A stretch of DNA of 64,000 nucleotides, from positions 134,020-198,019 of the forward strand of contig CALJUR010000008.1 of assembly GCA_937975765.1 (NCBI GenBank), given 5' to 3'. Positions 25,412 through 37,112 of this stretch are shown one piece after another. The notes beneath the pieces are model-generated. The model was not told where the DNA came from and made no database searches. It worked only from the letters and a program-made list of their open reading frames with translations. The first letter of the stretch is position 1; every line of letters begins with the position of its first letter. The position numbers and the translations under genes were made by a program. The DNA is from an uncultured Myxococcales bacterium (GTDB taxonomy: Bacteria > Myxococcota_A > UBA9042 > DTJE01).

Positions 25412-26593
25412 CTACCGCACCGACTGGATCGCCCGCTGGAATCCCGGGAACGACCGCTCGATCACCGCATCGTCCACCGCGAAGGAGATCCGGAAGTATC
25501 CGGGGAAGGCATAGCCGGTGCCGGGGGTGACCAGCACGCGCTCGCGCGCCAGCACCTCCAGCCACTCCAGGTCGCTGGGGATTGGGGACTTCGGGAACAT
25601 GAAGAAGGTGCCTTGCGGCTTGACGATCTCGTAACCCATCCCGGACAGCGCGTCGTACAGGCGGTCGCGCTTGGCCTGGTACACGGGCACGTTCGGCTGG
25701 AACGACTTCAGGTGCAGCAGCACGCGCTGCATCAGGGCCGGGGCATTCACGTACCCCAGCGTCCGGTTGCAGAAGGTCGCCCCCGCGAAGATCTCGTCCG
25801 CGCCTTCGCATTCCGGCCCGATCGCCAGGTAGCCGATGCGTTCGCCGGCCAGCGACAGGTCCTTCGAGTGAGACGTGACCATGAGGGTCTGCTCGTAGAA
25901 CCGGAACGGGCTGGGGTAGGCGAGGCCGTCGAACAGAAGGCGGCGGTAGGGCTCGTCCGACAGCAGCACGATCTTCCGCCCGGAATCCTGCGACTTGCGC
26001 CGCAGCAGGTCGCCCAGGCCCTGCAGGACCTCGGCCGTCACCAGGCGCCCGCTGGGGTTGCACGGGCTGTTCAGGATCACGGCCCGCGTGCGCGGCCCGA
26101 TGCAGCGGTCCAGGTCAGCCAGGTCGGGCAGGAAGGACGCGTCGGCGCGCGACACCACCGGCACCCCGCCGTGGTTGCGGATATAGAAGGCGTACTCCGG
26201 GAAGAACGGGGCGATGACCACCACCTCGTCCCCCGGGTCCATCAGCGACTTCAGCAGCACGTTCAGCGCGCCGGCCGCGCCCACCGTCATCACGACCCGC
26301 GACGCGGTGAACGGGACGCCCAGTTCCGCGGACAGGTCGGCGGCCACGCGGGCGCGCACTTCCGGGAAACCGCTGTTCTGCATGTAGGCGTGGATGCCGT
26401 GGGCCTCCTCGCGGACGACCTCCTGCAGCGCCGCGAAGAACTCCGGCGGCGGGTCCACGTAAGGGTTGCCCAGCGTGAAGTCGAACACGTTGTCGGCACC
26501 GTGGATGGCCTTCAGGCGCAGGCCCTCCTCGAACATCTTGCGGATCCAGGAACCGTGGACCATGTCCTCGCGCAACTGCTTCGAAATCGCCAT
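25412..26593 (-). CDS. Class I/II pyridoxal-phosphate aminotransferase
   Basis: 393 aa. Fold-type I aminotransferase. The PLP lysine is in SHSKDLSLAGERIGY and the carboxylate-binding Arg in GYFRISF. NSPCNPSGRLV and SDEPYRRL carry the Asn, Asp and Tyr that hold the cofactor. This is the aspartate/aromatic aminotransferase group; the exact amino acid cannot be read from sequence. It diverges from the acyl-CoA dehydrogenase gene across a 199-nt gap and has a promoter candidate. The ATG follows GGAGGT. Confidence 0.88.
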   Translation of the reverse strand: MAISKQLREDMVHGSWIRKMFEEGLRLKAIHGADNVFDFTLGNPYVDPPPEFFAALQEVVREEAHGIHAYMQNSGFPEVRARVAADLSAELGVPFTASRVVMTVGAAGALNVLLKSLMDPGDEVVVIAPFFPEYAFYIRNHGGVPVVSRADASFLPDLADLDRCIGPRTRAVILNSPCNPSGRLVTAEVLQGLGDLLRRKSQDSGRKIVLLSDEPYRRLLFDGLAYPSPFRFYEQTLMVTSHSKDLSLAGERIGYLAIGPECEGADEIFAGATFCNRTLGYVNAPALMQRVLLHLKSFQPNVPVYQAKRDRLYDALSGMGYEIVKPQGTFFMFPKSPIPSDLEWLEVLARERVLVTPGTGYAFPGYFRISFAVDDAVIERSFPGFQRAIQSVR

Positions 26594-26623
26594 TGGACCT
26601 CCCGTCGTGCCGCGTCCGAGGGA

Positions 26624-26653
26624 CTCCTATCGCACCCGGGCGTCCCAAGTCAA
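26624..26653 (-). promoter_or_regulatory. Predicted promoter of the aminotransferase gene
   Basis: On the minus strand TTGACT (26653-26648), an 18-nt spacer, TAGGAG (26629-26624). The leader to the ATG at 26593 is about 25 nt. Confidence 0.42.
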
Positions 26654-26724
26654 CACGCACCGGCGGACGTCGCGGGCGCCCGACCGGGGCCGTGACGCGG
26701 CCTGCGAAGGTCCGGAAAAAGCAC

Positions 26725-26754
26725 TTGACAGGGCAGGACGCTGCCTTCTAGGCT
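26725..26754 (+). promoter_or_regulatory. Predicted promoter of the acyl-CoA dehydrogenase gene
   Basis: TTGACA (26725-26730), an 18-nt spacer, TAGGCT (26749-26754). The start near 26761 leaves about 32 nt before the ATG, which has AGGAGGT at 26779-26785, the strongest ribosome binding site in the window. Confidence 0.5.
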
Positions 26755-26792
26755 TCCCGCAGGTCTCACCCATCTTTTAGGAGGTACCCGTC

Positions 26793-28637
<1,845 letters not shown>

Positions 28638-28685
28638 GATCGCCTTCCCTCCGTCCGACCAGCGACCGCCCCCCCAGGAATAGGA

Positions 28686-28795
28686 AAATAGGGACAGCCT
28701 CCAATTTCTCCGGTCGAACTCCAGGGAATCATGAACCTGGAGTGTTGAATATTCCCGGTGGGTTGGGCGCCGAAAAATGGAGGCTGTCCCTATTT
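28686..28795. repeat. REP/MITE-like element with 18-bp terminal inverted repeats
   Basis: AAATAGGGACAGCCTCCA (28686-28703) is perfectly inverted at 28778-28795. Inside is a second hairpin, ACTCCAGG (28718-28725) and CCTGGAGT (28736-28743). A further core CTGTCCCT lies at 28806-28813, just before the lspA stop. Ends of this GGGACAG/CTGTCCC type are known around REP-associated tyrosine transposases. The element sits in a convergent gap, is richer in A/T than its surroundings and encodes no protein. It may also terminate both genes. Confidence 0.75.
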
Positions 28796-28818
28796 ACTTT
28801 GGTGACTGTCCCTGAATT

Positions 28819-29403
28819 TCAGCGGCGACGCGAGGAGGGCTTCTTGCGGTTGCCGGCAGCGGGCGGCTCGGAAACGGGAGGCTGCCGGCGGTGCCGCACC
28901 TCGCCCAGGACGATGTCCAGCAGCAGCAGGCCCACGCCCACCGTGATGTAGATGTCGGCCACGTTGTAAAGCGGCCACGGGTGGAACGGCGGGAAGCCGA
29001 AGTCCATCCGGATGAAGTCGACGACGCCCGGGCGGTCCAGGGCCCGGTCCACCAGGTTGCCCAGCGCGCCGGGCAGAACCAGCACCAGGCCCCAGGCCGT
29101 CAGGCGGTTCTGCCGGACGTCCACCCGGCTGTAGAACAGAACCAGGACCAGCGCCATCAAGGCCGAGAACACCATGTAGAAGGCCCGCGTCGGGAAGCCG
29201 GGCCAGTAGTCCGCGGGGTTCGTGCCGAAGATCGCCCCCGGGTTGAAGGCCAGTTGCAGTTGCAGCACGTCGCCCAGCAGGGGCACCACCCGGTCCGTCC
29301 CCAGCCGGGTCAACGCCAGGTTCTTGGTCCACCAGTCCAGCAGCAGCGCGACCGCGGTCACCGCGACCAGCACGATCCAGCGTCGAAAGCGTCCCTTCGT
29401 CAC
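28819..29403 (-). CDS. lspA: Lipoprotein signal peptidase
   Basis: 194 aa, GTG start at 29403 with a G-rich ribosome binding site. Four membrane helices are visible. The conserved N/D motifs LGNLVDRALD and YNVADIYITVG carry the two catalytic Asp residues, and FNPGAIFG is a conserved loop. It cleaves prolipoproteins ahead of the lipidated Cys, relevant to the eight or so lipoproteins in this window. The C-terminal tail is Arg/Lys-rich and cytoplasmic. Its last codons run into the REP-like element. Confidence 0.94.
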   Translation of the reverse strand: MTKGRFRRWIVLVAVTAVALLLDWWTKNLALTRLGTDRVVPLLGDVLQLQLAFNPGAIFGTNPADYWPGFPTRAFYMVFSALMALVLVLFYSRVDVRQNRLTAWGLVLVLPGALGNLVDRALDRPGVVDFIRMDFGFPPFHPWPLYNVADIYITVGVGLLLLDIVLGEVRHRRQPPVSEPPAAGNRKKPSSRRR

Positions 29404-29484
29404 GTCGTCCCCCTGTCCCCGGCCAGTCCCGGAAGGTCCCGCGCAAGGATAGCCCATTGCGGGCGCCGGGGGTGCATTCGTGGC

Positions 29485-29513
29485 TTGAGGTTCGGGTCAG
29501 CCCTCGATATGCT
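29485..29513 (+). promoter_or_regulatory. Predicted promoter giving a leaderless transcript
   Basis: TTGAGG (29485-29490), a 17-nt spacer, TATGCT (29508-29513). The expected start at about 29519-29521 coincides with the GTG start codon at 29520. Confidence 0.5.
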
Positions 29514-29519
29514 TTCCGC

Positions 29520-30401
29520 GTGAAAAGGTTCCTCCTCCCACTGGTGGCAACATCCGCGTTCCTGGCATTCGTTCCCCCCGCGTCCGGCCAGACCGGCCTG
29601 CTGCCGGGGCGCGTCGAGAACCGGACGGCCTCGTGCGGGGCAGCCGAGACGCTGACGGTGCAGGTCAGCGGCAGCGACCTGTCCCCGCGCGTCGAGGTGG
29701 CGCCCGATCGGCCGACGTCCCTGGCACTGCCTCGCGGGCTATACGGCGTCACCGTGATCCGTGCGGACGGGTCGCTGCTGGAGGAGACCAGCACGCTGGT
29801 CCTGGGGGAGGACTTCGTGCTGGCGATCGGCTGTGCAGGCGTCGCGTCGGCGGCCGTCCAGGCCCCGACGGTCCCGGCCAACGGCACGACCCCCGAAAGA
29901 TTCGTGCCCGTCCGGTTCGTGAACACCTCCGGCGATTGCGGCGACCCGCGCGCGGTCGAGTTCCGGGTGGACCGGCGCCCGGTCGGGACCGTCGCGGATC
30001 GCGGCGAGGTTCGCGGCCTGCTCCCGGTTGCCGGCGCGGTCGTGGACGTGATGTCCGGCGACCGGCGCCTGCTGACGTATTCCGTGGCCCGTCCCCGCGC
30101 GGGACAGGCCCTGGTCTTCGGCTGCACCTACCCGGATTCGGCGGGTTCCGGGGACGGCGTGCCCGTGGCCTTCGAGAACACCACCGACCAGTGCCCCGAC
30201 GCCTCCTCGCGGCGGTCCCTGACGCTGTGGGTGGACGGGCTGCCCGTGACGGGGATCGGGCCCGGCGCGAAGACCGGCGTGCGGATCCGTCCGGGGCGGC
30301 ACGAGTTCGAGGTCCGGGTCGGGTGGTCGAGGGAGCGGGTGGTTCGGGGGGCGAAGGAAGTCCTTGCCCCCTTCCGGATCCACTACGGCTGCGGCAGGTA
30401 G
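29520..30401 (+). CDS. Secreted protein with three tandem Cys-paired repeats
   Basis: 293 aa, GTG start. A signal peptide (KRFLLPLVATSAFLAF...) likely ends around residue 24. Three repeats of about 75-90 residues follow. Each begins with an Asn-rich turn and Cys (VENRTASCG, VRFVNTSGDCG, FENTTDQCP) and ends in a GC pair (LAIGC, VFGC, HYGC), so each repeat probably has one disulfide. They look like small beta sandwiches. No family name is recognised. It diverges from lspA and precedes the PIN-PhoH gene by 40 nt. Upstream of the GTG there is no Shine-Dalgarno. The longer frame from a TTG at 29457 is unlikely. Confidence 0.75.
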   Translation: MKRFLLPLVATSAFLAFVPPASGQTGLLPGRVENRTASCGAAETLTVQVSGSDLSPRVEVAPDRPTSLALPRGLYGVTVIRADGSLLEETSTLVLGEDFVLAIGCAGVASAAVQAPTVPANGTTPERFVPVRFVNTSGDCGDPRAVEFRVDRRPVGTVADRGEVRGLLPVAGAVVDVMSGDRRLLTYSVARPRAGQALVFGCTYPDSAGSGDGVPVAFENTTDQCPDASSRRSLTLWVDGLPVTGIGPGAKTGVRIRPGRHEFEVRVGWSRERVVRGAKEVLAPFRIHYGCGR

Positions 30402-30441
30402 GCCGCACCACGGCCCGATGCGGGCCGCACCGGGGATGGGC

Positions 30442-31776
30442 ATGAAGAAGAACTTCGTCCTGGACACCAACGTCCTGCTGCACGACCCGTCGGCACTGAC
30501 CTCCTTCGCCGACAACAACGTGTGCGTGCCGATCTACGTCATCGAGGAGATCGACCACTTCAAGAAGGAACTGTCCGAACTGGGCCAGAACGCCCGGCAC
30601 GCCTCGCGGATGCTGGACCGCTTCCGCGAGCGGGGCGACCTGCGGACCGGCGTCGAGATCCAGGAGGGCGGCAAGTTGCGCGTGCTGTTCGCGTCGGCCG
30701 ACCACCTGAAGGAGATGTCGCCGTACCACAAGGACATCAGCCTGTCGCACCTGATGGACCGCCTGATCGTCGGGACCGCGCTGGAACTGCGCAAGGCCGA
30801 ACCCGAGATCCCGGTCGTCTTCGTCACGAAGGACACCAACCTCCGCATCCGCGCGGTGGCGATGGGCCTGCACGCCGAGGACTACAGCAAGGAGAACCGG
30901 GACGTTTCCGAACTGTACACGGGTACCGGGGACGTGCACGTGGAGGGCGACTCGATCGCGCGGCTGTTCAAGTCCGAGCCCGTGCCGGTGCCGGACGGCA
31001 TGACCTTCTGCGAGAACCAGTACCTGGTCGCGCGCAACCCGGTGAACCCGTCGCAGTCGGCGCTGGCCCGCGTCAACGCGAAGGAAGGGACCCTGCAGCG
31101 CATCGTCGAACTGAAGGATCCCGTGTGGGGCATCCGGCCGCGCAACAAGGAGCAGCACTTCGCCCTGGACGCGCTGCTGCGCGACGACATCAAGCTGGTC
31201 ACGCTGATCGGCAAGGCCGGCACGGGCAAGACGCTGCTGGCGATCGCGGCGGGCCTGCAGAAGGTGGCGGAGGAACAGACCTTCACGCGGCTGCTGGTGT
31301 CGCGGCCGATCTTCCCGCTGGGTCGCGACATCGGGTACCTGCCGGGCGACGTCGAGGAGAAACTGAACCCCTGGATGCAGCCCATCCACGACAACGTCGA
31401 GTTCCTGATGGGGCTGTCGCGGCCGGACCGTCGCGGCGGGCGCTCGTACCGCGAACTGCAGGACATGGGCCTGATCGAGGTCGAGCCGCTGACCTACATC
31501 CGCGGCCGGTCCATCCCGAGCCAGTACATGATCGTGGACGAGGCGCAGAACCTGACGCCGCACGAGGTCAAGACGATCATCACGCGCGTCGGCGACGGCA
31601 CGAAGATCGTGCTGACCGGCGACCCCTACCAGATCGACAACCCCTACGTGGACAGCGTCAACAACGGCCTGATCTACGTCAGCGAGCGGTTCAAGCAGTC
31701 GCGGCTGGCGGCGACGGTCACGCTGACGAAGGGCGAGCGGTCCGAGCTGGCGGAGATGGCCGCGAACCTGCTGTAG
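30442..31776 (+). CDS. PIN-PhoH fusion ATPase (PhoH2/YlaK type)
   Basis: 444 aa. An N-terminal PIN nuclease domain (VLDTNVLLHD and the acidic VTKDTNLRIRA) is joined to a PhoH ATPase with Walker A GKAGTGKT at 257-264 and Walker B IVDEAQN at 364-370. PhoH2 proteins are RNA helicase-nucleases in other bacteria. The ATG at 30442 gives the usual MKKNFVLDTN start; in-frame ATGs at 30436 and 30418 would only add residues. It ends 8 nt before the nitroreductase gene, so the pair is probably cotranscribed. Confidence 0.9.
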   Translation: MKKNFVLDTNVLLHDPSALTSFADNNVCVPIYVIEEIDHFKKELSELGQNARHASRMLDRFRERGDLRTGVEIQEGGKLRVLFASADHLKEMSPYHKDISLSHLMDRLIVGTALELRKAEPEIPVVFVTKDTNLRIRAVAMGLHAEDYSKENRDVSELYTGTGDVHVEGDSIARLFKSEPVPVPDGMTFCENQYLVARNPVNPSQSALARVNAKEGTLQRIVELKDPVWGIRPRNKEQHFALDALLRDDIKLVTLIGKAGTGKTLLAIAAGLQKVAEEQTFTRLLVSRPIFPLGRDIGYLPGDVEEKLNPWMQPIHDNVEFLMGLSRPDRRGGRSYRELQDMGLIEVEPLTYIRGRSIPSQYMIVDEAQNLTPHEVKTIITRVGDGTKIVLTGDPYQIDNPYVDSVNNGLIYVSERFKQSRLAATVTLTKGERSELAEMAANLL

Positions 31777-31784
31777 GTGAATCC

Positions 31785-32426
31785 ATGACGGTCCTCCAGG
31801 CACTGAAGCGTCGGCGGTCGATCCCGCGGTTCGAGCCCGAGGGGCTGCTGCTGACCCGCGAGACGATCGAGGAACTGATCGAGGACGCCTGTCTGGCGCC
31901 GTCGGACTTCAACCTGCAGCCGTGGCGGTTCATCGTCGTCCGGGACCGCGAGAGGAAGGAGATCCTGTACGACTGCGCGCACAAGCAGGAGAAGGTCCGG
32001 CAGGCTTCGGCAGTGGTGATCGTGTGCGGGGACGCCTACGGGGACCGGCGTGCGGCCGAGGAGGCGGGCGCGGCGGTGCAGGCGGGGGCGCTGGCAGAGG
32101 CCGACGCCGATCGGTACCTGGCCACGGTGAAGGAGTCCTACGAGGGGCGCGACCTGGCCCGGTTCACGATGGCGGTCCGCGACCCGGCCTTCGCGGCGAT
32201 GGCGCTGATGCTGCTGGCGACCGAGAAGGGCATCGGGACCACGCCGATCGGGCGGTTCGACGATAGGTTGTTGCGGAGGGCGTTCGGGATCCCCGAACGC
32301 TACTACCCGGTGATGCTGGTGGCCCTGGGGCTGCCGGCACTGGGCCAGCCGATCCCCCTGCGCGTGCCTCGGCTGCGCCCGGACCGCATCGTCTTCCACG
32401 AGGACATGGGAGGCGTCGAGCCGTAG
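31785..32426 (+). CDS. Nitroreductase-family flavoprotein
   Basis: 213 aa. Nitroreductase fold with the RRSIPRFEP FMN-binding start, APSDFNLQPWRFIVV phosphate region and LLATEKGIGTTPIGRF late FMN loop. Such enzymes use FMN and NAD(P)H to reduce nitro, quinone or enone groups; the natural substrate cannot be read. Size is normal for the family. It follows the PhoH gene by 8 nt and precedes the ftsH promoter. Confidence 0.85.
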   Translation: MTVLQALKRRRSIPRFEPEGLLLTRETIEELIEDACLAPSDFNLQPWRFIVVRDRERKEILYDCAHKQEKVRQASAVVIVCGDAYGDRRAAEEAGAAVQAGALAEADADRYLATVKESYEGRDLARFTMAVRDPAFAAMALMLLATEKGIGTTPIGRFDDRLLRRAFGIPERYYPVMLVALGLPALGQPIPLRVPRLRPDRIVFHEDMGGVEP

Positions 32427-32471
32427 GCCCGGGCGGGGCCACCGTCGAACCTTCCCTTCGGGCCCGCGGCG

Positions 32472-32500
32472 TTGCCAAGCCCCGATCCCGTGATTATCAT
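32472..32500 (+). promoter_or_regulatory. Predicted ftsH promoter
   Basis: TTGCCA (32472-32477), a 17-nt spacer, TATCAT (32495-32500). One of the best -10 boxes in the window. The start near 32507 leaves a leader of about 41 nt to the GTG. Confidence 0.6.
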
Positions 32501-32547
32501 GCCACGGCACTTCCCCGGGGCCGGCGGCCCCGGCACGAGGCGAGGCG

Positions 32548-34377
<1,830 letters not shown>

Positions 34378-34384
34378 ACGACGT

Positions 34385-34405
34385 CCGGGGCACCAGGCGC
34401 CCCGG
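34385..34405 (+). terminator. Hairpin after ftsH
   Basis: CCGGGGC (34385-34391) and GCCCCGG (34399-34405) form a 7-bp stem with a 7-nt loop, 8 nt after the stop, followed by GCGGACTTTCC. The T-run is poor, so termination would be partial or factor-aided. It could separate ftsH from the metal operon. Confidence 0.4.
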
Positions 34406-34439
34406 CGGACTTTCCGGGTTCGAATCGACGAGGCATCGG

Positions 34440-34853
34440 GTGACGGCAGGCAGGAACGGGACCGGGCGGTCGGCGTGGCAGGCGGCCGCGCTGATCGTGG
34501 TGTACCTGGCGGCCACGGCCTCCGCGTCCCTCCACCTGGCCACCCAGGTCCACGTCATCTGCCCCATCCACGGCGAACTGATGCACGTCGGCCCGGGGCA
34601 GTCCGACCTGGAACTGCTGCGCCGGCATCCGGATCCCGTCGCGTGGCACCGCGAAGGCGGCGTGCGCGCCTTCGGCCACGAACACTGCCTGCTGGACAGC
34701 CACCGGCCCGGGAACACGATCGAGGCCGCACCGCCGGCCCAGGCCACCCGGGCCGCCCCCTTCGTGCTGGCCCGTGCCTGGCCGACCCGCCCGGCACCGG
34801 TCCTGGCCGACCTCACCCTCCTGGCCCCCAAGCAGTCCCCCCCCGTCGCCTGA
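34440..34853 (+). CDS. Small exported protein, HxxxP/APKxSPP type, first gene of the metal operon
   Basis: 137 aa, GTG start with GAGG 8-10 nt upstream. One membrane or signal helix (residues 12-31) is followed by a His-Cys cluster: H32, H38, C41, P42, H44, E46, H49 (HVICPIHGELMH). A second group, FGHEHC, is near residue 80. The C-terminus reads LLAPKQSPPVA. No named family is certain; DUF2946-like proteins have a similar layout. The H38-P42-H49 spacing and the APKxSPP ending recur in the first gene of the TonB operon (53121-53549). It is probably a periplasmic metal-handling protein (inference). It precedes the barrel gene by 81 nt. Confidence 0.75.
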   Translation: MTAGRNGTGRSAWQAAALIVVYLAATASASLHLATQVHVICPIHGELMHVGPGQSDLELLRRHPDPVAWHREGGVRAFGHEHCLLDSHRPGNTIEAAPPAQATRAAPFVLARAWPTRPAPVLADLTLLAPKQSPPVA

Positions 34854-34934
34854 TCCCGGCTTCGCAGGACGAGAAACCAGTTCCCCCGAGGCGACGGCGG
34901 CGCAGGGTCCACTCCGTGCCGCCTGGAGGACCGG

Positions 34935-36179
34935 ATGAGGAGGACCCTTTCGTGGACGCTGGCGGCCCTTGCCCTGGCGGCCGGGGGCGCGGCCCGGGCC
35001 CAGGAGGCGCCGGGACCGACCCCCGAGGAGCAGGCGGCCCTGCTCCAGGCGCTGCAGCAGGACTCGGCACCTGCCGGCGCGACCGCCCCGAGGCCGGCAA
35101 CGGCCCCTGCCGCGGTTCCTTCGCCCCTGCCGGCGGTCGTGCAGTCCGCGACCGCGGGGTTCAGCCTGGACATGTCGTTCATCCTGGACATCGTCGGGGC
35201 GTACTTCTCGGAGACCCCGCTGAACACGGGCGGGCACGACCCGACCCGCACGGGCTTCGGTTTCCAGGGGCTGGAACTGGCGATCCAGTCCAGCGTGGAC
35301 CCCTACCTGAGGTTCGTCGGCACGATCGTGATGTCGCCGTTCGGGCTGGAGATCGAGGAGGCCTACGGGCAGACCCTGTCGCTGCCGTGGGGGCTCCAGG
35401 TGCGGGCCGGCCAGATGCTGACCCGCTTCGGGCGCATCAATCCCACCCACCCGCACACCTGGTCGTTCGTGGACCAGCCGCTGGTGGTCGGCAAGTTCCT
35501 GGGCAGCGAGGGCAGCCGGGGACTGGGCCTCGAACTCTCCTGGCTGGCCCCTCTGCCCTGGTACGTGGAGGTCGTGGGCTCGATGACGGACGCCGCCGGC
35601 GAGTGCTGCGCCAGGTCCTTCCTGGGCGGGCGGGACCTGGGCATCGAGGGGATCGACGACTTCCTGTACACCCTGGCCATCAAGCAGTTCTTCCCGTTCG
35701 GCCGGAACTGGTCGCTGATGTGGGGCCTGTCGGGGCAGTTCGGGCCGAATTCGTCGGGCCAGGGCAACCGCACCGAGATCTACGCGACCGACCTCTACCT
35801 GCGGTACCGGCCGGTCGGCTCGCCCGAGCGCGTCCACCTGTCGCTGACGCTGGAGGGGATGTACCGGGTCCGGCAGGTGCCCGACGACTCGCTGCGGGAC
35901 TGGGGCGGGTATGCCCAACTGGCCTGGCAGTTCCTGAAGCGGTGGGAGACCGGCGCCCGGTACGAGTACGTGTCGGGCCTGGACGGGGACCCGCTGGATC
36001 CCGACTGGACGGATGGCCGCCATCGCGTCTCGGCCCAGTTGACCTTCTACCCGTCGCATTTCTCGAGGATGCGGCTGCAGGGGACCTGCGACCTGCCCCG
36101 GTGGAGGGAGAACCCGATCTGGGGGGCCATGCTGAACCTCGAACTGGCGGTCGGGGCGCATGGCGCCCACGCATACTAG
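34935..36179 (+). CDS. Outer-membrane beta-barrel protein of the metal-uptake operon
   Basis: 414 aa. A cleavable signal peptide ends at about residue 22 (ARAQ). A Pro/Ala/Gln-rich periplasmic segment runs to about 70. A barrel follows with alternating amphipathic strands rich in Trp/Tyr/Phe, such as LQVRAGQMLTRFGRI, VEVVGSMT and WETGARYEYVSG. There is no TonB box or plug, so it is a porin-type protein, not a TonB-dependent receptor. Its place 9 nt before the ZnuA-like gene suggests passage of metal or a metal complex through the outer membrane (inference). It could instead be an outer-membrane sensor or anchor. Confidence 0.8.
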   Translation: MRRTLSWTLAALALAAGGAARAQEAPGPTPEEQAALLQALQQDSAPAGATAPRPATAPAAVPSPLPAVVQSATAGFSLDMSFILDIVGAYFSETPLNTGGHDPTRTGFGFQGLELAIQSSVDPYLRFVGTIVMSPFGLEIEEAYGQTLSLPWGLQVRAGQMLTRFGRINPTHPHTWSFVDQPLVVGKFLGSEGSRGLGLELSWLAPLPWYVEVVGSMTDAAGECCARSFLGGRDLGIEGIDDFLYTLAIKQFFPFGRNWSLMWGLSGQFGPNSSGQGNRTEIYATDLYLRYRPVGSPERVHLSLTLEGMYRVRQVPDDSLRDWGGYAQLAWQFLKRWETGARYEYVSGLDGDPLDPDWTDGRHRVSAQLTFYPSHFSRMRLQGTCDLPRWRENPIWGAMLNLELAVGAHGAHAY

Positions 36180-36188
36180 GAGGCGGAC

Positions 36189-37112
36189 ATGCGAAGGATG
36201 CTGTGCGGCCTGGCGGCCGTGGCGATCGCGGGGACCCTGGCCGCCCCTCGTGAGGCCGTTTCGAAGGTGCGGGTCGTCGCGACGCTGGCGACCCTGGGGG
36301 CCGTGGCCCGGGAGGTCGGGGGCGACCGGGTGACCGTGGACGTGATGGCCTCGCCCGGCGAGGACCCGCACTACGTCGATCCCCGTCCCAACCTGATCCT
36401 CCTGCTCAGCCGGGCCGACGCGTTGATCGTGAACGGGCTGGAACTGGAGATCGGCTGGCTGCCGCCCCTCCAGGCCCAGTCCCGGAACGCCCGGGTGCAG
36501 GTGGGCGGCCCGGGGTACCTGGACGTCTCGGCCTTCGTCCAGCGGCTGGACGTGCCGACGGCACCGGTGGATCGGTCCCAGGGAGACGTGCATCCCAACG
36601 GCAACCCGCACTTCCTGTTCGACGCGGGATCGATCGGGAGGGTGGTGCGGGCGGTCGCGGACCTGCTGGGCCGGAACGATCCGGAGGGGGCGGCCTCGTA
36701 TTCCGCCCGGGCCGCGAGCCTGGCCGAACGGCTGGATCGCGCATCGATGGAGGCGGTCGCCAAGGTGGCGGCGCTGCCTGCCGCAAGTCGACGGGTCGTG
36801 TCGTACCACCGGTCGTTCCCGTACCTGTACCGGTGGCTGGGGCTGGAGGAGGTGGCCACGATCGAGCCGCGGCCCGGCATCCCGCCCGACCCGTCGCACG
36901 TCTCCCGGGTGCTGGCCACGATGAAGGCGACCGGCGCCCGGGTGATCGTCCAGGAGGAGTTCTACCCGCGCAGCACCAGCCAGACCCTGGCGCGGCTGAC
37001 CGGGGCGACCCTGGTGATCGTGCCGGGAGGGGTGGACGCGGGCCGTGGCGAGACGCTGGTCGACTACGTGCAGCAGGTCGCCGGGGGGGTGATCCATGCG
37101 ATGTCGCACTGA
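36189..37112 (+). CDS. Zinc/manganese-type ABC transporter substrate-binding protein
   Basis: 307 aa. TroA/ZnuA family (cluster A-I). A signal peptide is followed by VRVVATLATLGAVAREVGGDRV, and the metal ligands are His in EDPHYVDPRP, His in NGNPHFLF, and a late acidic/His pair around VSYHRSFPYL and QEEFYPRS. The long His-rich loop of zinc-specific ZnuA is missing; only two His lie between the first two ligands. Zn or Mn are both possible. Gene order with a barrel, lipoproteins, ATPase and permease supports metal uptake. It starts 9 nt after the barrel gene, with GGAGG before the ATG. Confidence 0.88.
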   Translation: MRRMLCGLAAVAIAGTLAAPREAVSKVRVVATLATLGAVAREVGGDRVTVDVMASPGEDPHYVDPRPNLILLLSRADALIVNGLELEIGWLPPLQAQSRNARVQVGGPGYLDVSAFVQRLDVPTAPVDRSQGDVHPNGNPHFLFDAGSIGRVVRAVADLLGRNDPEGAASYSARAASLAERLDRASMEAVAKVAALPAASRRVVSYHRSFPYLYRWLGLEEVATIEPRPGIPPDPSHVSRVLATMKATGARVIVQEEFYPRSTSQTLARLTGATLVIVPGGVDAGRGETLVDYVQQVAGGVIHAMSH

